Of a DNA stretch of 64,000 nucleotides, positions 54,882 to 63,679 are shown one piece after another (the stretch's first letter is position 1; the number at the start of each line of letters is the position of its first letter). A model generated the notes under the pieces. It saw nothing but the letters and a program-made list of their open reading frames with translations. It had not been told where the DNA came from and made no database searches. The position numbers and the translations under genes were made by a program. The DNA comes from Bacillota bacterium (lineage in GTDB: Bacteria; Bacillota; Clostridia; Christensenellales; Christensenellaceae), in NCBI GenBank assembly GCA_023393165.1, contig JAEWMJ010000056.1, forward strand, positions 122,067 through 186,066, written 5' to 3'.

Positions 54882-54932
54882 TTCGACATATCCCTTAAAA
54901 AAAGCAAACCCCCCTTGTCGTAGGGGGTCGAA
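54882..54932. promoter_or_regulatory. Spo0A boxes in the spo0A leader
   Basis: TTCGACA at 54882-54888 is a perfect box on the minus strand (TGTCGAA). TTGTCGTA at 54915-54922 and GGTCGAA at 54926-54932 are partial matches. The second and third lie within a hairpin (about 54908-54928, CCCCC with GGGGG) that on the minus strand is followed by GCTTTTTTT, so it may end part of the spo0A transcripts. Confidence 0.55.
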
Positions 54933-54974
54933 ACATGTCTTTTTTAACATTACTAGGAAATAATTACATTTTTA

Positions 54975-55002
54975 ATTTTATCATATCTTGCATAAAAATC
55001 AA
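54975..55002 (-). promoter_or_regulatory. Candidate spo0A promoter
   Basis: Minus strand: TTGATT (54997-55002), 16 bases, TAAAAT (54975-54980). A start near 54968 would give a leader of about 108 bases that holds the Spo0A boxes and hairpin. Confidence 0.45.
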
Positions 55003-55104
55003 TATGTAACTATAAAAAACCAAAAATATTTTTTACGTCCCAGGTAATAAATTCTATTAAAAATATATATTAATAGGTATCGAGAATAATGGAGGTATAT
55101 TGCA

Positions 55105-56625
55105 ATGAAAAAACTAAAAACTACTCTGCCTATCGAATCCTTAATCAAAAGCGCAAAATCACAGGCATTGATAGAAGGCGAGCTCCAAAAAAAATCTTCT
55201 CAACCCGAAATCAGCCAGATACTGCTTGTTAACGGGCGTAATATAATTACGGCGATTGATATAATGGACGATCAGGTTTTTTTGGAAGGCAAAACCTTTT
55301 TTAATGTTGTGTACTCGGATATGATCGGCGAATTGTATTCTTTCGAATCATCCGCTTCCTTTAAGCACACAATTGAAGTGCCCGGCGCAAAAAGCGGCTA
55401 CAAAGGCTACGCGGCCTGCAGCACAAAGGATATCAATTACCGCCTGCTTCCTTCCGGTATCGTTGCGGTGAAAGCCTATGCAGAAATCACCTGCAACGTA
55501 TGGACCCAGATCACACAAGATATACTTACCGAGGTTACTTCCGATCCGAACACATATGTAAAGGAGGAAGCCATTTCCATACCCGTCCAGACGGCGTTTA
55601 AAAACACGCTTGTAACCGTCCGGGACGAAATCCGCGTTCCACAAAACATGCCCACCATTAACAAAATACTGGATATCAGCGGATATGCGATGGTAAAAAA
55701 CATCAATGTTGAAAACATGAAAGTCGTTGCCGAAGGCGATATCCGGGTTTCCGTAATCTATGAAAGCAAGGATAAAAACGCTCCCCTGCAGCATATGACG
55801 TCAACACTTCCGTTTGGTGAAATCATCGGTATCGACGAGGCGGAAGAAAACGACCTTGCATCCATATTTACTGAAATCATGGATCTGGCGGCCAGTCCAT
55901 ACGAAGGCAGCGAGGATATTTTTGCGGTGGATATCTCCTTTAAGCTAGTGACGTCGCTTTATTCCTACAAAAAAATAAATGTGATCGGCGACCTGTATTC
56001 CACCGCCACAAAAATTGATTGCTCCAGGGAAAAACTCATGATGCGCGGACTTCGCAACTACAATTCCACAAAGTGTATCCTGCGTTCGGGCATTGAACTG
56101 CCGAAAAACGCGCCGGATGTAACCAGAGTTCTGTTCTGCCGTACCAACCCCTGTATTTCAAAAGCGACCGCAATGCACGGATTTGTCGAGGTGGAAGGCG
56201 TTTTATACACGCAAATCGGATATTCCATTGCCAGCGGCCAAATTCATTCGGCGGCAATCGAAACCCCGTTTAAAACCGAGATTTCCGTGGAGTGCGCACA
56301 TCCCGGAATGGATGTTATGGCCCGGGGAAACATTGAATATTTTGAGGTAGAAGGATCGGGCAGAGACCTTGACGCCAAATTCTCCATTGAAATCGCTCTG
56401 GCCTGCTACACTAGCCAGGGCAGGGACGTAGTTCTGGATGCGGTGGAGTCTCCTGAAAAAGTGGAAACCGAAAAAGGTATATTGGTATATTTTGCGCAAT
56501 CCGGCGAAACAGCATGGGATATCTGCAAAAAATTCCACATTACGCCCGATACCCTGGAATCTCTCAATAAGCACACCAATATAACCAGTATACAGCCTGG
56601 GAGTAAATTGATTATATTTACATAA
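55105..56625 (+). CDS. sipL: SipL-like spore morphogenesis protein
   Basis: A 506-residue protein with repeated DUF3794 domains (about residues 30-150, 160-300 and 310-440) and a C-terminal LysM domain (about 455-506) with GETAWDICKKFHI and LKHTNIT-like ending. This matches SipL, which binds SpoIVA and attaches the coat in clostridia. It is divergent from spo0A. No sigma-E promoter could be fixed with confidence. Confidence 0.88.
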   Translation: MKKLKTTLPIESLIKSAKSQALIEGELQKKSSQPEISQILLVNGRNIITAIDIMDDQVFLEGKTFFNVVYSDMIGELYSFESSASFKHTIEVPGAKSGYKGYAACSTKDINYRLLPSGIVAVKAYAEITCNVWTQITQDILTEVTSDPNTYVKEEAISIPVQTAFKNTLVTVRDEIRVPQNMPTINKILDISGYAMVKNINVENMKVVAEGDIRVSVIYESKDKNAPLQHMTSTLPFGEIIGIDEAEENDLASIFTEIMDLAASPYEGSEDIFAVDISFKLVTSLYSYKKINVIGDLYSTATKIDCSREKLMMRGLRNYNSTKCILRSGIELPKNAPDVTRVLFCRTNPCISKATAMHGFVEVEGVLYTQIGYSIASGQIHSAAIETPFKTEISVECAHPGMDVMARGNIEYFEVEGSGRDLDAKFSIEIALACYTSQGRDVVLDAVESPEKVETEKGILVYFAQSGETAWDICKKFHITPDTLESLNKHTNITSIQPGSKLIIFT

Positions 56626-56659
56626 ATTATAATCATATTTACACTATCATTTTTATAAT

Positions 56660-56691
56660 AAAAGTCGTATAATGTTTTATACGGCTTTTAT
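56660..56691 (+). terminator. sipL-like gene terminator
   Basis: AAAAGTCGTAT and ATACGGCTTTTA pair around an AATGTTTT-like loop. It overlaps the ORF start of ktrB, which supports the shorter ktrB start. Confidence 0.65.
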
Positions 56692-56725
56692 AATTGGTAA
56701 AAAGGAGCTTTGGGACATATTTATT

Positions 56726-58090
56726 ATGGACTTAAGTGAAACTAGAAAAAGGGTCCGCCCCACCCAGATCATACTGATTGGTTTTATTGCATTCATATTT
56801 TTTGGGGCAGTCTTATTAAACCTTCCCTTTTCAGCATCTTCCGGACAGAGCATTGGTTTTTTAACCGCACTTTTCACATCCACATCCGCTGTTTGCGTAA
56901 CGGGATTAAGCGTGATAGAAGTTGGAACAGTTCTTTCACCGTTTGGACAAGTGGTACTGCTTCTCCTGATCCAAATCGGCGGACTGGGATTTATGATCAC
57001 CACTTCTTTTATATTTATGCTGATCGGCAAGCGCATCACACTAAAAGAGCGCATGGTCCTGCAGGAATCCCTCAACGAAACCAGCCTTTCCGGGATTGTC
57101 CGCATGGCGCGCAATATCCTTTTGGCTACGCTCATAATCGAAAGCATCGGCATACTTCTTTTAATGATTCGTTTTGTACCGGACTTTGGGATAGCAAAGG
57201 GGCTCTGGTTCAGCGTATTCCACGCGATATCGGCCTTCTGCAATGCAGGGTTCGACATTTTGGGCCTTGGCACCAGCTTTGAGACCTATGTGAACGACCC
57301 GATCGTCAACTTTACCATAATGGGCCTTATCATAATTGGCGGTATCGGATTCTTTGTGATCCTGGAAGTCTTCCGGAGAATGACGCACCACGAAAAGCAC
57401 AAGTTTTCAACGCACACCAAAATTATTTTAATGACAACTATTGTGCTTATCGTTGCAGGATTTGCAATATTTTTAATTGTTGAATATAATAATCCCAAAA
57501 CGCTGGGTTCCCTCCCGGTGGGAAACAAGATCATGTCCGCTCTTTTTGAATCGGTTACCACACGTACGGCTGGATTTTCTACAATCGGGCAGGGCGGTTT
57601 GGCCTCTGTTTCCAAGCTTACGGCAATCATTCTGATGTTTATCGGTGCATCCCCGGCAGGTACGGGCGGCGGTATCAAAACATCAACCTTTACCGTAGTG
57701 ATTTTGGTGGTGCTTTCCATTATACGCGGCCAGGACGACGTTACGGTAATGAAACGCCGTCTGGGCAGGGATGTCGCCATGCGCGCGGTTGCGATCACGT
57801 TTTTAGCGCTCGCATTTGTGGGCGTGTTTACAATAGCGCTGTCCGTTGCGGAATCCCATTCGTTTGAAATCAGCGACCTTCTTTTCGAACTGACGTCCGC
57901 ATTCGGCACCGTCGGCCTGTCCACCGGTATTACGGCGCATCTGTCCGAAGCCAGCAGGATCATTCTCATACTGGCAATGTATGTGGGACGCGTGGGACTA
58001 TTGACAATAACATTTGCGATCGCCAACCGTATGTCCAGCAAAACGCATAATAAAATGAAATATCCCGAAGATAAAGTAATGGTGGGATAA
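56726..58090 (+). CDS. ktrB: Potassium uptake membrane subunit KtrB/TrkH
   Basis: A 454-residue Na+-coupled potassium channel-like transporter. Start at 56726 was chosen because the longer ORF start lies in the sipL terminator; the ribosome site is not clear. Four pore-loop units are visible: STSAVCVTGLSVIE, AISAFCNAGFDILG, VTTRTAGFSTIG and ELTSAFGTVGLSTGI, with the selectivity glycines. Length fits KtrB. Twelve bases separate it from ktrA. Confidence 0.93.
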   Translation: MDLSETRKRVRPTQIILIGFIAFIFFGAVLLNLPFSASSGQSIGFLTALFTSTSAVCVTGLSVIEVGTVLSPFGQVVLLLLIQIGGLGFMITTSFIFMLIGKRITLKERMVLQESLNETSLSGIVRMARNILLATLIIESIGILLLMIRFVPDFGIAKGLWFSVFHAISAFCNAGFDILGLGTSFETYVNDPIVNFTIMGLIIIGGIGFFVILEVFRRMTHHEKHKFSTHTKIILMTTIVLIVAGFAIFLIVEYNNPKTLGSLPVGNKIMSALFESVTTRTAGFSTIGQGGLASVSKLTAIILMFIGASPAGTGGGIKTSTFTVVILVVLSIIRGQDDVTVMKRRLGRDVAMRAVAITFLALAFVGVFTIALSVAESHSFEISDLLFELTSAFGTVGLSTGITAHLSEASRIILILAMYVGRVGLLTITFAIANRMSSKTHNKMKYPEDKVMVG

Positions 58091-58102
58091 AAAGGAGTTG
58101 CT

Positions 58103-58768
58103 ATGAAAAAACAATTTATTGTAATCGGTCTCGGAAGGTTTGGCTCAAGTGTCGTAAAAACACTTGCGGCTGGAAATGCCGACGTACTGGCGGTTGATAT
58201 AGATGAAGAAAAGGTGGACGACGTATCGGACTATGCTACACATGCGGTGTCTATGGATGCTACCGACGAAAACGCCTTAAAGGCCCTCGGCATACGCAAT
58301 TTTGACGTAGCCATCGTGTGCGTTGGTGATATACAGTCAAGCGTCCTGATCACGCTCATTTGCAAGGAACTTGGCGTAAAATACGTTTTGTGCAAGGCCC
58401 AGGACGAGCTGCATGCAAAAGTGCTGTTTAAAATAGGAGCGGATAAGATTATATTTCCCGAACGCGATACCGCTATCCGCGTAGCCAACAACCTGCTCGC
58501 GTCCAATCTGATTGATTTTATAGAAATATTCAAAAACTACGGCATGCTGGAAATAGCCGTGCCAAACGACTGGGTGGGCAAAAGCCTTCTGGAACTCAAC
58601 ATCCGTAAAAATTACAATGTGAGCATTATTGCGATCAAGCGCGGTGACGATTTTAACGTCAACCCGTCCGCAGATGATACCCTGAAAGGCGGGGACGTTG
58701 TCATTGTAATCGGAAGCGAAGATAATATGAATAAGATAAAAAAATCAGACAGTATTAAAAAGGAATAA
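58103..58768 (+). CDS. ktrA: Potassium uptake regulator KtrA/TrkA
   Basis: A 221-residue regulatory subunit: an RCK N domain with GLGRFGSSV at residues 7-15 and the DIDEEKVDDVSDYA segment, then a TrkA-C domain (about 140-215). It binds nucleotides and opens or closes the KtrB channel. The start follows AAAAGGAG. Confidence 0.95.
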   Translation: MKKQFIVIGLGRFGSSVVKTLAAGNADVLAVDIDEEKVDDVSDYATHAVSMDATDENALKALGIRNFDVAIVCVGDIQSSVLITLICKELGVKYVLCKAQDELHAKVLFKIGADKIIFPERDTAIRVANNLLASNLIDFIEIFKNYGMLEIAVPNDWVGKSLLELNIRKNYNVSIIAIKRGDDFNVNPSADDTLKGGDVVIVIGSEDNMNKIKKSDSIKKE

Positions 58769-58964
58769 GCAACCATTTGCGACAGGTGTAAAATCACTTA
58801 TTTACGTTTTTTATAATCAATGAATGGTTTTTTGGAATACTGCTATTCTTCCAACGCATTCTTAAAAATGAACCGTAAACAGCACACCCATATATGGGGC
58901 TTATTCCTTTATTGCTATTGTGTGCAGAAAAAGAAAAAATATTTTAGTAATTTTTTCTTTTTAC
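58769..58964. other. Intergenic stretch with nothing recognised
   Basis: About 200 AT-rich bases between ktrA and the tRNA promoter. One weak palindrome with arms AAAAAATATT and AATTTTTT is seen near 58932-58958. No gene. Confidence 0.5.
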
Positions 58965-58993
58965 TTGTCAAATGAAGACCGTTATGCTAGAAT
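58965..58993 (+). promoter_or_regulatory. tRNA-Ser(GGA) promoter
   Basis: TTGTCA (58965-58970), 17 bases, TAGAAT (58988-58993). The tRNA starts 53 bases on. Confidence 0.75.
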
Positions 58994-59045
58994 TATTTTT
59001 GCGCATTTTTAAATTAAAAGTGTAAAAAATAAAAAAAGTCTTATT

Positions 59046-59136
59046 GGAGAGTTGGCTGAGTGGTCGAAGGCGCACGACTGGAAATCGTGTGTACGTGGTG
59101 AACGTACCTAGGGTTCAAATCCCTAACTCTCCGCCA
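59046..59136 (+). tRNA. tRNA-Ser (anticodon GGA)
   Basis: A 91-base class II tRNA with encoded CCA. Acceptor GGAGAGT and ACTCTCC; anticodon stem CACGA/TCGTG with loop CTGGAAA, anticodon GGA (reads UCC and UCU); variable arm GTACGT/ACGTAC; T-arm AGGG-TTCAAAT-CCCT. A damaged copy of its 3' half is found at 63494-63557. Confidence 0.97.
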
Positions 59137-59140
59137 AATA

Positions 59141-59173
59141 AAAAGCAGGATGCAGCGCATCCTGTTTTTTATT
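59141..59173 (+). terminator. tRNA-Ser(GGA) terminator
   Basis: CAGGATGC-AGC-GCATCCTG followed by TTTTTT; A-run on the other side. Confidence 0.85.
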
Positions 59174-59181
59174 TAACGAAA

Positions 59182-59223
59182 ATATTAAGGGATTTGAACC
59201 CGTAAGGAACGGAGCCGAGCGCA
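59182..59223 (-). repeat. Inverted T-arm repeat, copy 1
   Basis: AGGGATTTGAACCC is the reverse complement of the T-arm of the tRNA just before it. It continues as CGTAAGGAACGGAGCCGAGC. A second copy with three changes lies at 63604-63646, again behind a tRNA-Ser end and terminator. The downstream 80 bases (to about 59300) contain further small hairpins. Confidence 0.7.
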
Positions 59224-59319
59224 CGCCAAAGCGTGATAAAACGAGACGAAAGTTCGCTGAAAACCTCAAAACGGAACCTGATACCCATCTCCTCCGTTCT
59301 TCTATAAATCTAATATAAT

Positions 59320-59796
59320 TTATATACCTTTGCTATTTGCCAATACTGATTTTACAGCTTCTCCTATCTCTTCATAGCTTGTGCATCTGCAAATATTGGA
59401 TTGCAGCCACTCCTCAATAACAGCCTCATCTGCATCCGGATAGGTGTTTACCAGGCTATGGCAGTTCACAATAAAACCTGAGGTACAATAGCCGCATTGA
59501 AAACCTCGTTTTTCAATGAATGCTTTTTGTATAGGCGTTCCCTCCAGGCCTTCAATCGTTACGATTTCATGCTGGAAGGCCTCTATGGCCAACATGAGGC
59601 AGGATTTAAAAGGCCACCCGTCCAGGAGCACGGTACAGGTACCGCAGTCGCCATTTTCGCACCCTTTTTTAGCCCCTGTCAGCCCCAATTGCTCTCTTAA
59701 GACTCTTAAAAGAGTATCTGCCGGTCTGACAATAACCGTTCTCATTTCGCCATTAACATGAAGCGCCAGCTTCACGGCCTCTTTGTATACCTTCAT
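59320..59796 (-). CDS. Molybdenum hydroxylase iron-sulfur subunit
   Basis: A 158-residue protein with two [2Fe-2S] clusters: GCENGDCGTCTVLLDG with a fourth Cys in FKSC, and CGYCTSGF...NICRCTSY. It passes electrons from the molybdenum site to FAD. The ATG at 59796 overlaps the stop of the FAD gene (ATGA) and has GGAGAGAG upstream. Size and motifs match the CoxS/XdhC-type small subunit. Confidence 0.94.
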   Translation of the reverse strand: MKVYKEAVKLALHVNGEMRTVIVRPADTLLRVLREQLGLTGAKKGCENGDCGTCTVLLDGWPFKSCLMLAIEAFQHEIVTIEGLEGTPIQKAFIEKRGFQCGYCTSGFIVNCHSLVNTYPDADEAVIEEWLQSNICRCTSYEEIGEAVKSVLANSKGI

Positions 59797-60632
59797 AAGC
59801 TCTCTCCATCCCATTTCACTAAGATATCCTCAAGCAAATTGCTCAGCACAAACCTTCTGTATTCCGAAGAGCCTTGAATGTCATCCAGGATGGGCCCCGG
59901 CACATGGCTTATTGCCCACTTTATTCTGAGTTCTTTCGGAATCTCTGTATTATTTATATCCTCCTCCATCCTTCCGGACCTGAAAGGGAAATCACAAACG
60001 CCGCTAAACGCCATTCGTATCCGGTTATCTCTTTTAAGCGCTGCCATACTTATTAACGGATAACCGCCCCGGCCCTGCTTTGTCTTCTTGATACAGAAGT
60101 TAGGCAGCTTTGAATAGCTCATATCGGTTGCAAGCTGATAAACCAATTCTCCTTTTTCAATCTGGAGGCTTTTATCAAAAACTATACTTATGGGAAGCGC
60201 CCGTCTCCCGTTTTTTCCGTAAATAATCACGCTGCTGTCTGTAACCATATAGCCCAATACGGCTTCTTTATATGGTATATTACTGCATATATTTCCAATA
60301 ACCGTTATCTTATTGCGTGCGGTGTGATCTGCCGGAAACCCTGCTGTTTCACTTAATACCGGAAAAGATTTAAACTCCCGCAGCTGCGTTAATGCTATTG
60401 ACGCCCCTACGACAAGCGCATTGCCTTCTACGGCAAATACCCTGCATTCAGGAATTTCCTTTATATCTATTACAGCCTTTGTTATTAATTCATTTGTCCT
60501 TGCCATAGTGATTATCTCGGTACCCCCGGAGTAATACCGCGGCTGCTTATTCATGGAGGAAAGCGCATCGTAAATATTGACTGCCTCGCTTAAAGAATCC
60601 GGCTTATAGTATTCAAAATTATACGGAATCAT
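59793..60632 (-). CDS. Molybdenum hydroxylase FAD subunit
   Basis: A 279-residue FAD-binding subunit of the CoxM type: IPYNFEYYKPDSLSEAV, the flavin motif YYSGGTEIITMAR near residue 37, and the usual TIGGNI-like segment as VIGNICSNIPYKEAV near 108. The start at 60632 has AAGGGGTG upstream and overlaps the large subunit's end by 14 bases. Confidence 0.92.
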   Translation of the reverse strand: MIPYNFEYYKPDSLSEAVNIYDALSSMNKQPRYYSGGTEIITMARTNELITKAVIDIKEIPECRVFAVEGNALVVGASIALTQLREFKSFPVLSETAGFPADHTARNKITVIGNICSNIPYKEAVLGYMVTDSSVIIYGKNGRRALPISIVFDKSLQIEKGELVYQLATDMSYSKLPNFCIKKTKQGRGGYPLISMAALKRDNRIRMAFSGVCDFPFRSGRMEEDINNTEIPKELRIKWAISHVPGPILDDIQGSSEYRRFVLSNLLEDILVKWDGESL

Positions 60633-62961
60633 GGTCTTCACCCCTTTTTACTCTCCAAATATACTCAGGAATCAGGGGCAATTTGTTCAGCGGCACCCTT
60701 GCCGCCCGGGATAAGCTGTTGGCAAGCGCCGCTGGCATTGCAACGGTTCCGTATTCCCCGACGCCTCTGGCGCCGTAAGGCGCATCCGCTTCAGCCGTCT
60801 GTACAAAGTCTGCAAGGTATTGGGCATTTTCTCCATATCTGAAGGTTCTATAGGTTCTTAATTGGATATTCTGCACAATTCCTTTTTTGTTGAACAAAAA
60901 TGCTTCTTTACTGGCAAAGCTAAGCCCGGTGTTCATGCCGCCGGTAAGCTGTCCTTCCGCCAGCTTAAAATTTATAACGGTTCCTGCATCGATGACGCAA
61001 GCAGCTCTTAAAAGCTTGTAGCTGTGGTCACGTTTATCATACTCCACCTCTACCGCACCGGCACCAACCGTCCATTCGGGCCCCGGATTTCCTTTCCCTG
61101 TCTCCTTGTCTATATTAGTCAGATGCTCCATAACATAGCTTCCTCTTCCGATCACCTGTCCTTGGATAGCATTTCCGTTCGGATAGGTGTATCCTAATGC
61201 AATATCCTTTATATCGATACCTGTGCCAGGGTCACTTTTTAAAAATATTCTTCCATTGCGCATATCCAGCTCATCCGGTAAGGTCCGCAATACGATAGAC
61301 GCCGTCCTAAACAACTGCCTGATGGCGTCCTCCGCAGCCCGAAGCACTGCATTTCCTGCCAAAAAGAGGCTTTTGCTTGCTACGGTTCTCCAAGTATAGG
61401 GATCGGTTTGAGTATTGACCTGCATGATTACATGAACCTTTTCCACGTCTATCCGCATTTTTTCCGCCAGTATTTGGGCTAGGCCGGTCTTGGTGCCCTG
61501 TCCCATCTCTACGACGCCGCAAATAAGATTTACGCTTCCATCCGGATTAAAGGTAATAATAACTCCTGCTTCTGTGTTTTGGATCCCTCCGGAATTCTTC
61601 CAGAAGCAGCTGACGCCTTTGGCCCTGACCTTGCCATCCTCACAATCCTCAATAATTCCGTCATTCCAATCAATCAACTCCGCCACCCTTTTTATACACT
61701 TGGGCAGATCCCCTACATTGCTCCTATTCAAAATAGTTTGCGTAGCACTGGTATGTCCAGGTAAAATTGCATTTCTAAACCTTAATTCCAAAGGATCCAT
61801 TCCAAGCTTATCCGCTAATATATCCATTGCTCTTTCAACCGAAAAAGCCTGTTCAGGGTGTCCGAAGCCCCTGAAAGCGGTGGCATAAGGGTGGTTTGTA
61901 TAGACGCAGATTGAATCGCACCATACGTTTTCAATGTTATAGGGGCCGGTACAGTCAAGACCTGCAGCCAGGCTTATGGCGGCTGCTCTGTCGGAATAGG
62001 CCCCTCCGTCAAATAAAAGGGTAATCTCTGCCGCGCTAAGCAGCCCATTCCGTTTAGCTCCCAGCCTCACTTTTGCTTCCAAACCGATATGATCCGGTGA
62101 GGTTATGAGGTCCTCTTCCCTCAAATTGGTTAGTTTAACAGCCCTTCCTCCCACTGCGCCGGAGCAAAGTAAAGCGATAAATTCCAGCTGTACGGAGGTT
62201 TTGCCGCCATATGCGCCGCCGACAAAGGGAACATTTACGATTACCTTTCCAGGCGCTAGCCGGAAAAAACGGCTTATTTGATCTTTTATGATAAAGGGGG
62301 ATTGGGAACAGGCGGTAATGATAACATTTCCATCCGGCTGTATCTCCGCTATGGCAGACCTTGTTTCCATCGCCGCATGATCGGAAGGTGGAATAAAAAC
62401 GCTGGCCTCAGCGATAACATCACTGTCTCTAAAGCCTTTTTCCGCATCCCCTTTCCTTATTTTCGTTCTATTCGCAATGTTTGTACCTGCTTCAGAGTAA
62501 GCGCCACCCAAAACCTTATATTCTCCAAGCCTTTCATGAACTAAAGGCGCATCCCTTTTTATTCCTTCTCCAGGTGAATTGACCACTGGCAGAAGCTCAT
62601 ATTCTGCTTTAATCAGATATATCGCCGCTTGCGCTTCAGCATCGCTATCCGCCACCACCACGGCTACAGGTTCACCATGGTATCTTACTTTGCCTATTGC
62701 TATCGGAGGTCTGTCTATAATAAGCTCACCAGTAAGATGCGGAAAATACGCTCCGGTCAAAACCGCTCTAACCCCTGATGCCTTAAGCGCGCGCGAGCAG
62801 TCAATTGCTTTTATCCTGGCATGGGCATAGGGGCTTATCAACATTCTTGCGTACAAAAGCCCCGGCTTATCGAAATCATCTGTATACCCGGCCGCGCCGG
62901 TTACCTTTCTTTCAGCGTCCTTCCGCTGTATACTCCGGCCTATAACATTATAGTCGCCCAT
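60619..62961 (-). CDS. xdhA: Molybdenum hydroxylase catalytic subunit, xanthine dehydrogenase-like
   Basis: A 780-residue molybdopterin subunit. Start at 62961 follows AGGAG. Motifs: GAAGYTDDFDKPG near residue 24, VPFVGGAYGGKTSVQLE near 250, VVEMGQGTKTGLAQIL near 485 and the catalytic Glu in RGVGEYGTVAMPA near 735. It hydroxylates an N-heterocycle such as a purine, or an aldehyde; the substrate cannot be read from sequence. The three genes run large-FAD-FeS. No molybdenum cofactor insertion (XdhC-type chaperone) or purine genes are near. Confidence 0.92.
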   Translation of the reverse strand: MGDYNVIGRSIQRKDAERKVTGAAGYTDDFDKPGLLYARMLISPYAHARIKAIDCSRALKASGVRAVLTGAYFPHLTGELIIDRPPIAIGKVRYHGEPVAVVVADSDAEAQAAIYLIKAEYELLPVVNSPGEGIKRDAPLVHERLGEYKVLGGAYSEAGTNIANRTKIRKGDAEKGFRDSDVIAEASVFIPPSDHAAMETRSAIAEIQPDGNVIITACSQSPFIIKDQISRFFRLAPGKVIVNVPFVGGAYGGKTSVQLEFIALLCSGAVGGRAVKLTNLREEDLITSPDHIGLEAKVRLGAKRNGLLSAAEITLLFDGGAYSDRAAAISLAAGLDCTGPYNIENVWCDSICVYTNHPYATAFRGFGHPEQAFSVERAMDILADKLGMDPLELRFRNAILPGHTSATQTILNRSNVGDLPKCIKRVAELIDWNDGIIEDCEDGKVRAKGVSCFWKNSGGIQNTEAGVIITFNPDGSVNLICGVVEMGQGTKTGLAQILAEKMRIDVEKVHVIMQVNTQTDPYTWRTVASKSLFLAGNAVLRAAEDAIRQLFRTASIVLRTLPDELDMRNGRIFLKSDPGTGIDIKDIALGYTYPNGNAIQGQVIGRGSYVMEHLTNIDKETGKGNPGPEWTVGAGAVEVEYDKRDHSYKLLRAACVIDAGTVINFKLAEGQLTGGMNTGLSFASKEAFLFNKKGIVQNIQLRTYRTFRYGENAQYLADFVQTAEADAPYGARGVGEYGTVAMPAALANSLSRAARVPLNKLPLIPEYIWRVKRGEDHDSV

Positions 62962-63186
62962 ATACCACTCCTGCATTTATCATTTATTTCTCCCTATAAT
63001 ATATTTGCCCGAGGCACCTCTTATGAATTTATATGCTAAATATTTACAACCTCCCTTAGAGGCAAAAGAGTCCTGGATTCAATCATTCCAGGACTCCGTT
63101 AATACCTATCCGGCCAGGACATACGGCCTATAAAAAAGCTGCATCAATAAAAATAGCACTGCAATCCAAGGGCTTACGATATTCTT
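62962..63186 (-). terminator. Upstream region of the hydroxylase operon with a hairpin
   Basis: No gene is seen. GAGTCCTGGA with TCCAGGACTC (63068-63096) forms a strong hairpin; on the minus strand it is followed by TTTTGCC, so it could end a transcript coming from the right. The operon promoter was not identified. Confidence 0.5.
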
Positions 63187-63380
63187 ATGCAAATGCTGTT
63201 GATTCTTGTTCTCCTGCTCTCCGTACTATTCTATAGGGTGCTTATTTTCCCGGAAGCGGACTACCGTTTGGACTTCTCATTAGCTTTCTGATGATTTTTG
63301 TTTCCTTTGGCTTATCTCTATACGGCACGTGGAGACAAGGCGGATGGCATCAGGTACTTTTACACTATTTCTATCCTTAA
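63187..63380 (+). pseudogene. Frameshifted membrane protein remnant
   Basis: One frame gives MQMLLILVLLLSVLFYRV, the other continues as YFPGSGLPFGLLISFLMIFVSF and SLYGTWRQGGWHQVLLHYFYP before a stop. Joined, they would make a protein of about 65 residues with two membrane helices. No family was recognised. It lies in the otherwise empty stretch between the hydroxylase operon and the tRNA remnant. Confidence 0.35.
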
Positions 63381-63493
63381 TATGTAAATCACTCAAATGT
63401 AAAACAAGGAATTTCATTGCTTGCCTCCAAATATTTATTTATACATTGCAAACCAGTAAAGTGCCAAAAAACGCGATTATAGAGACGAAATCC

Positions 63494-63557
63494 CGCACCT
63501 GGAAATAGTGTGTACACGGTGAGCGTACCTAGGGTTCAAATCCCTAACTCTCCGCCA
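63494..63557 (+). pseudogene. tRNA-Ser(GGA) 3' half remnant
   Basis: From the anticodon stem to CCA it repeats the tRNA at 59046-59136, with a two-base deletion in the anticodon stem and a few changes in that stem and the variable arm. The T-arm and 3' acceptor strand are perfect. The 5' half is absent or degraded beyond recognition. It is followed by its own terminator (63558-63598, GACGAAG with CTTCGTC) and the second inverted T-arm repeat. Confidence 0.8.
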
Positions 63558-63603
63558 AAAAAAGACGAAGTACAAGTATTGTGCTTCGTCTTTTTTGTTG
63601 CCG

Positions 63604-63646
63604 ATATTGAAGGGATTTGAACCCGTGAGGAATGGAGCCGAGCGCA
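63604..63646 (-). repeat. Inverted T-arm repeat, copy 2
   Basis: AGGGATTTGAACCC then CGTGAGGAATGGAGCCGAGC, matching copy 1 at 59182-59223 apart from three changes. It is also the reverse complement of the T-arm in the tRNA remnant 60 bases before it. Confidence 0.7.
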
Positions 63647-63679
63647 TACTCAAGCGGGATGATAATCAATATCACTTGT

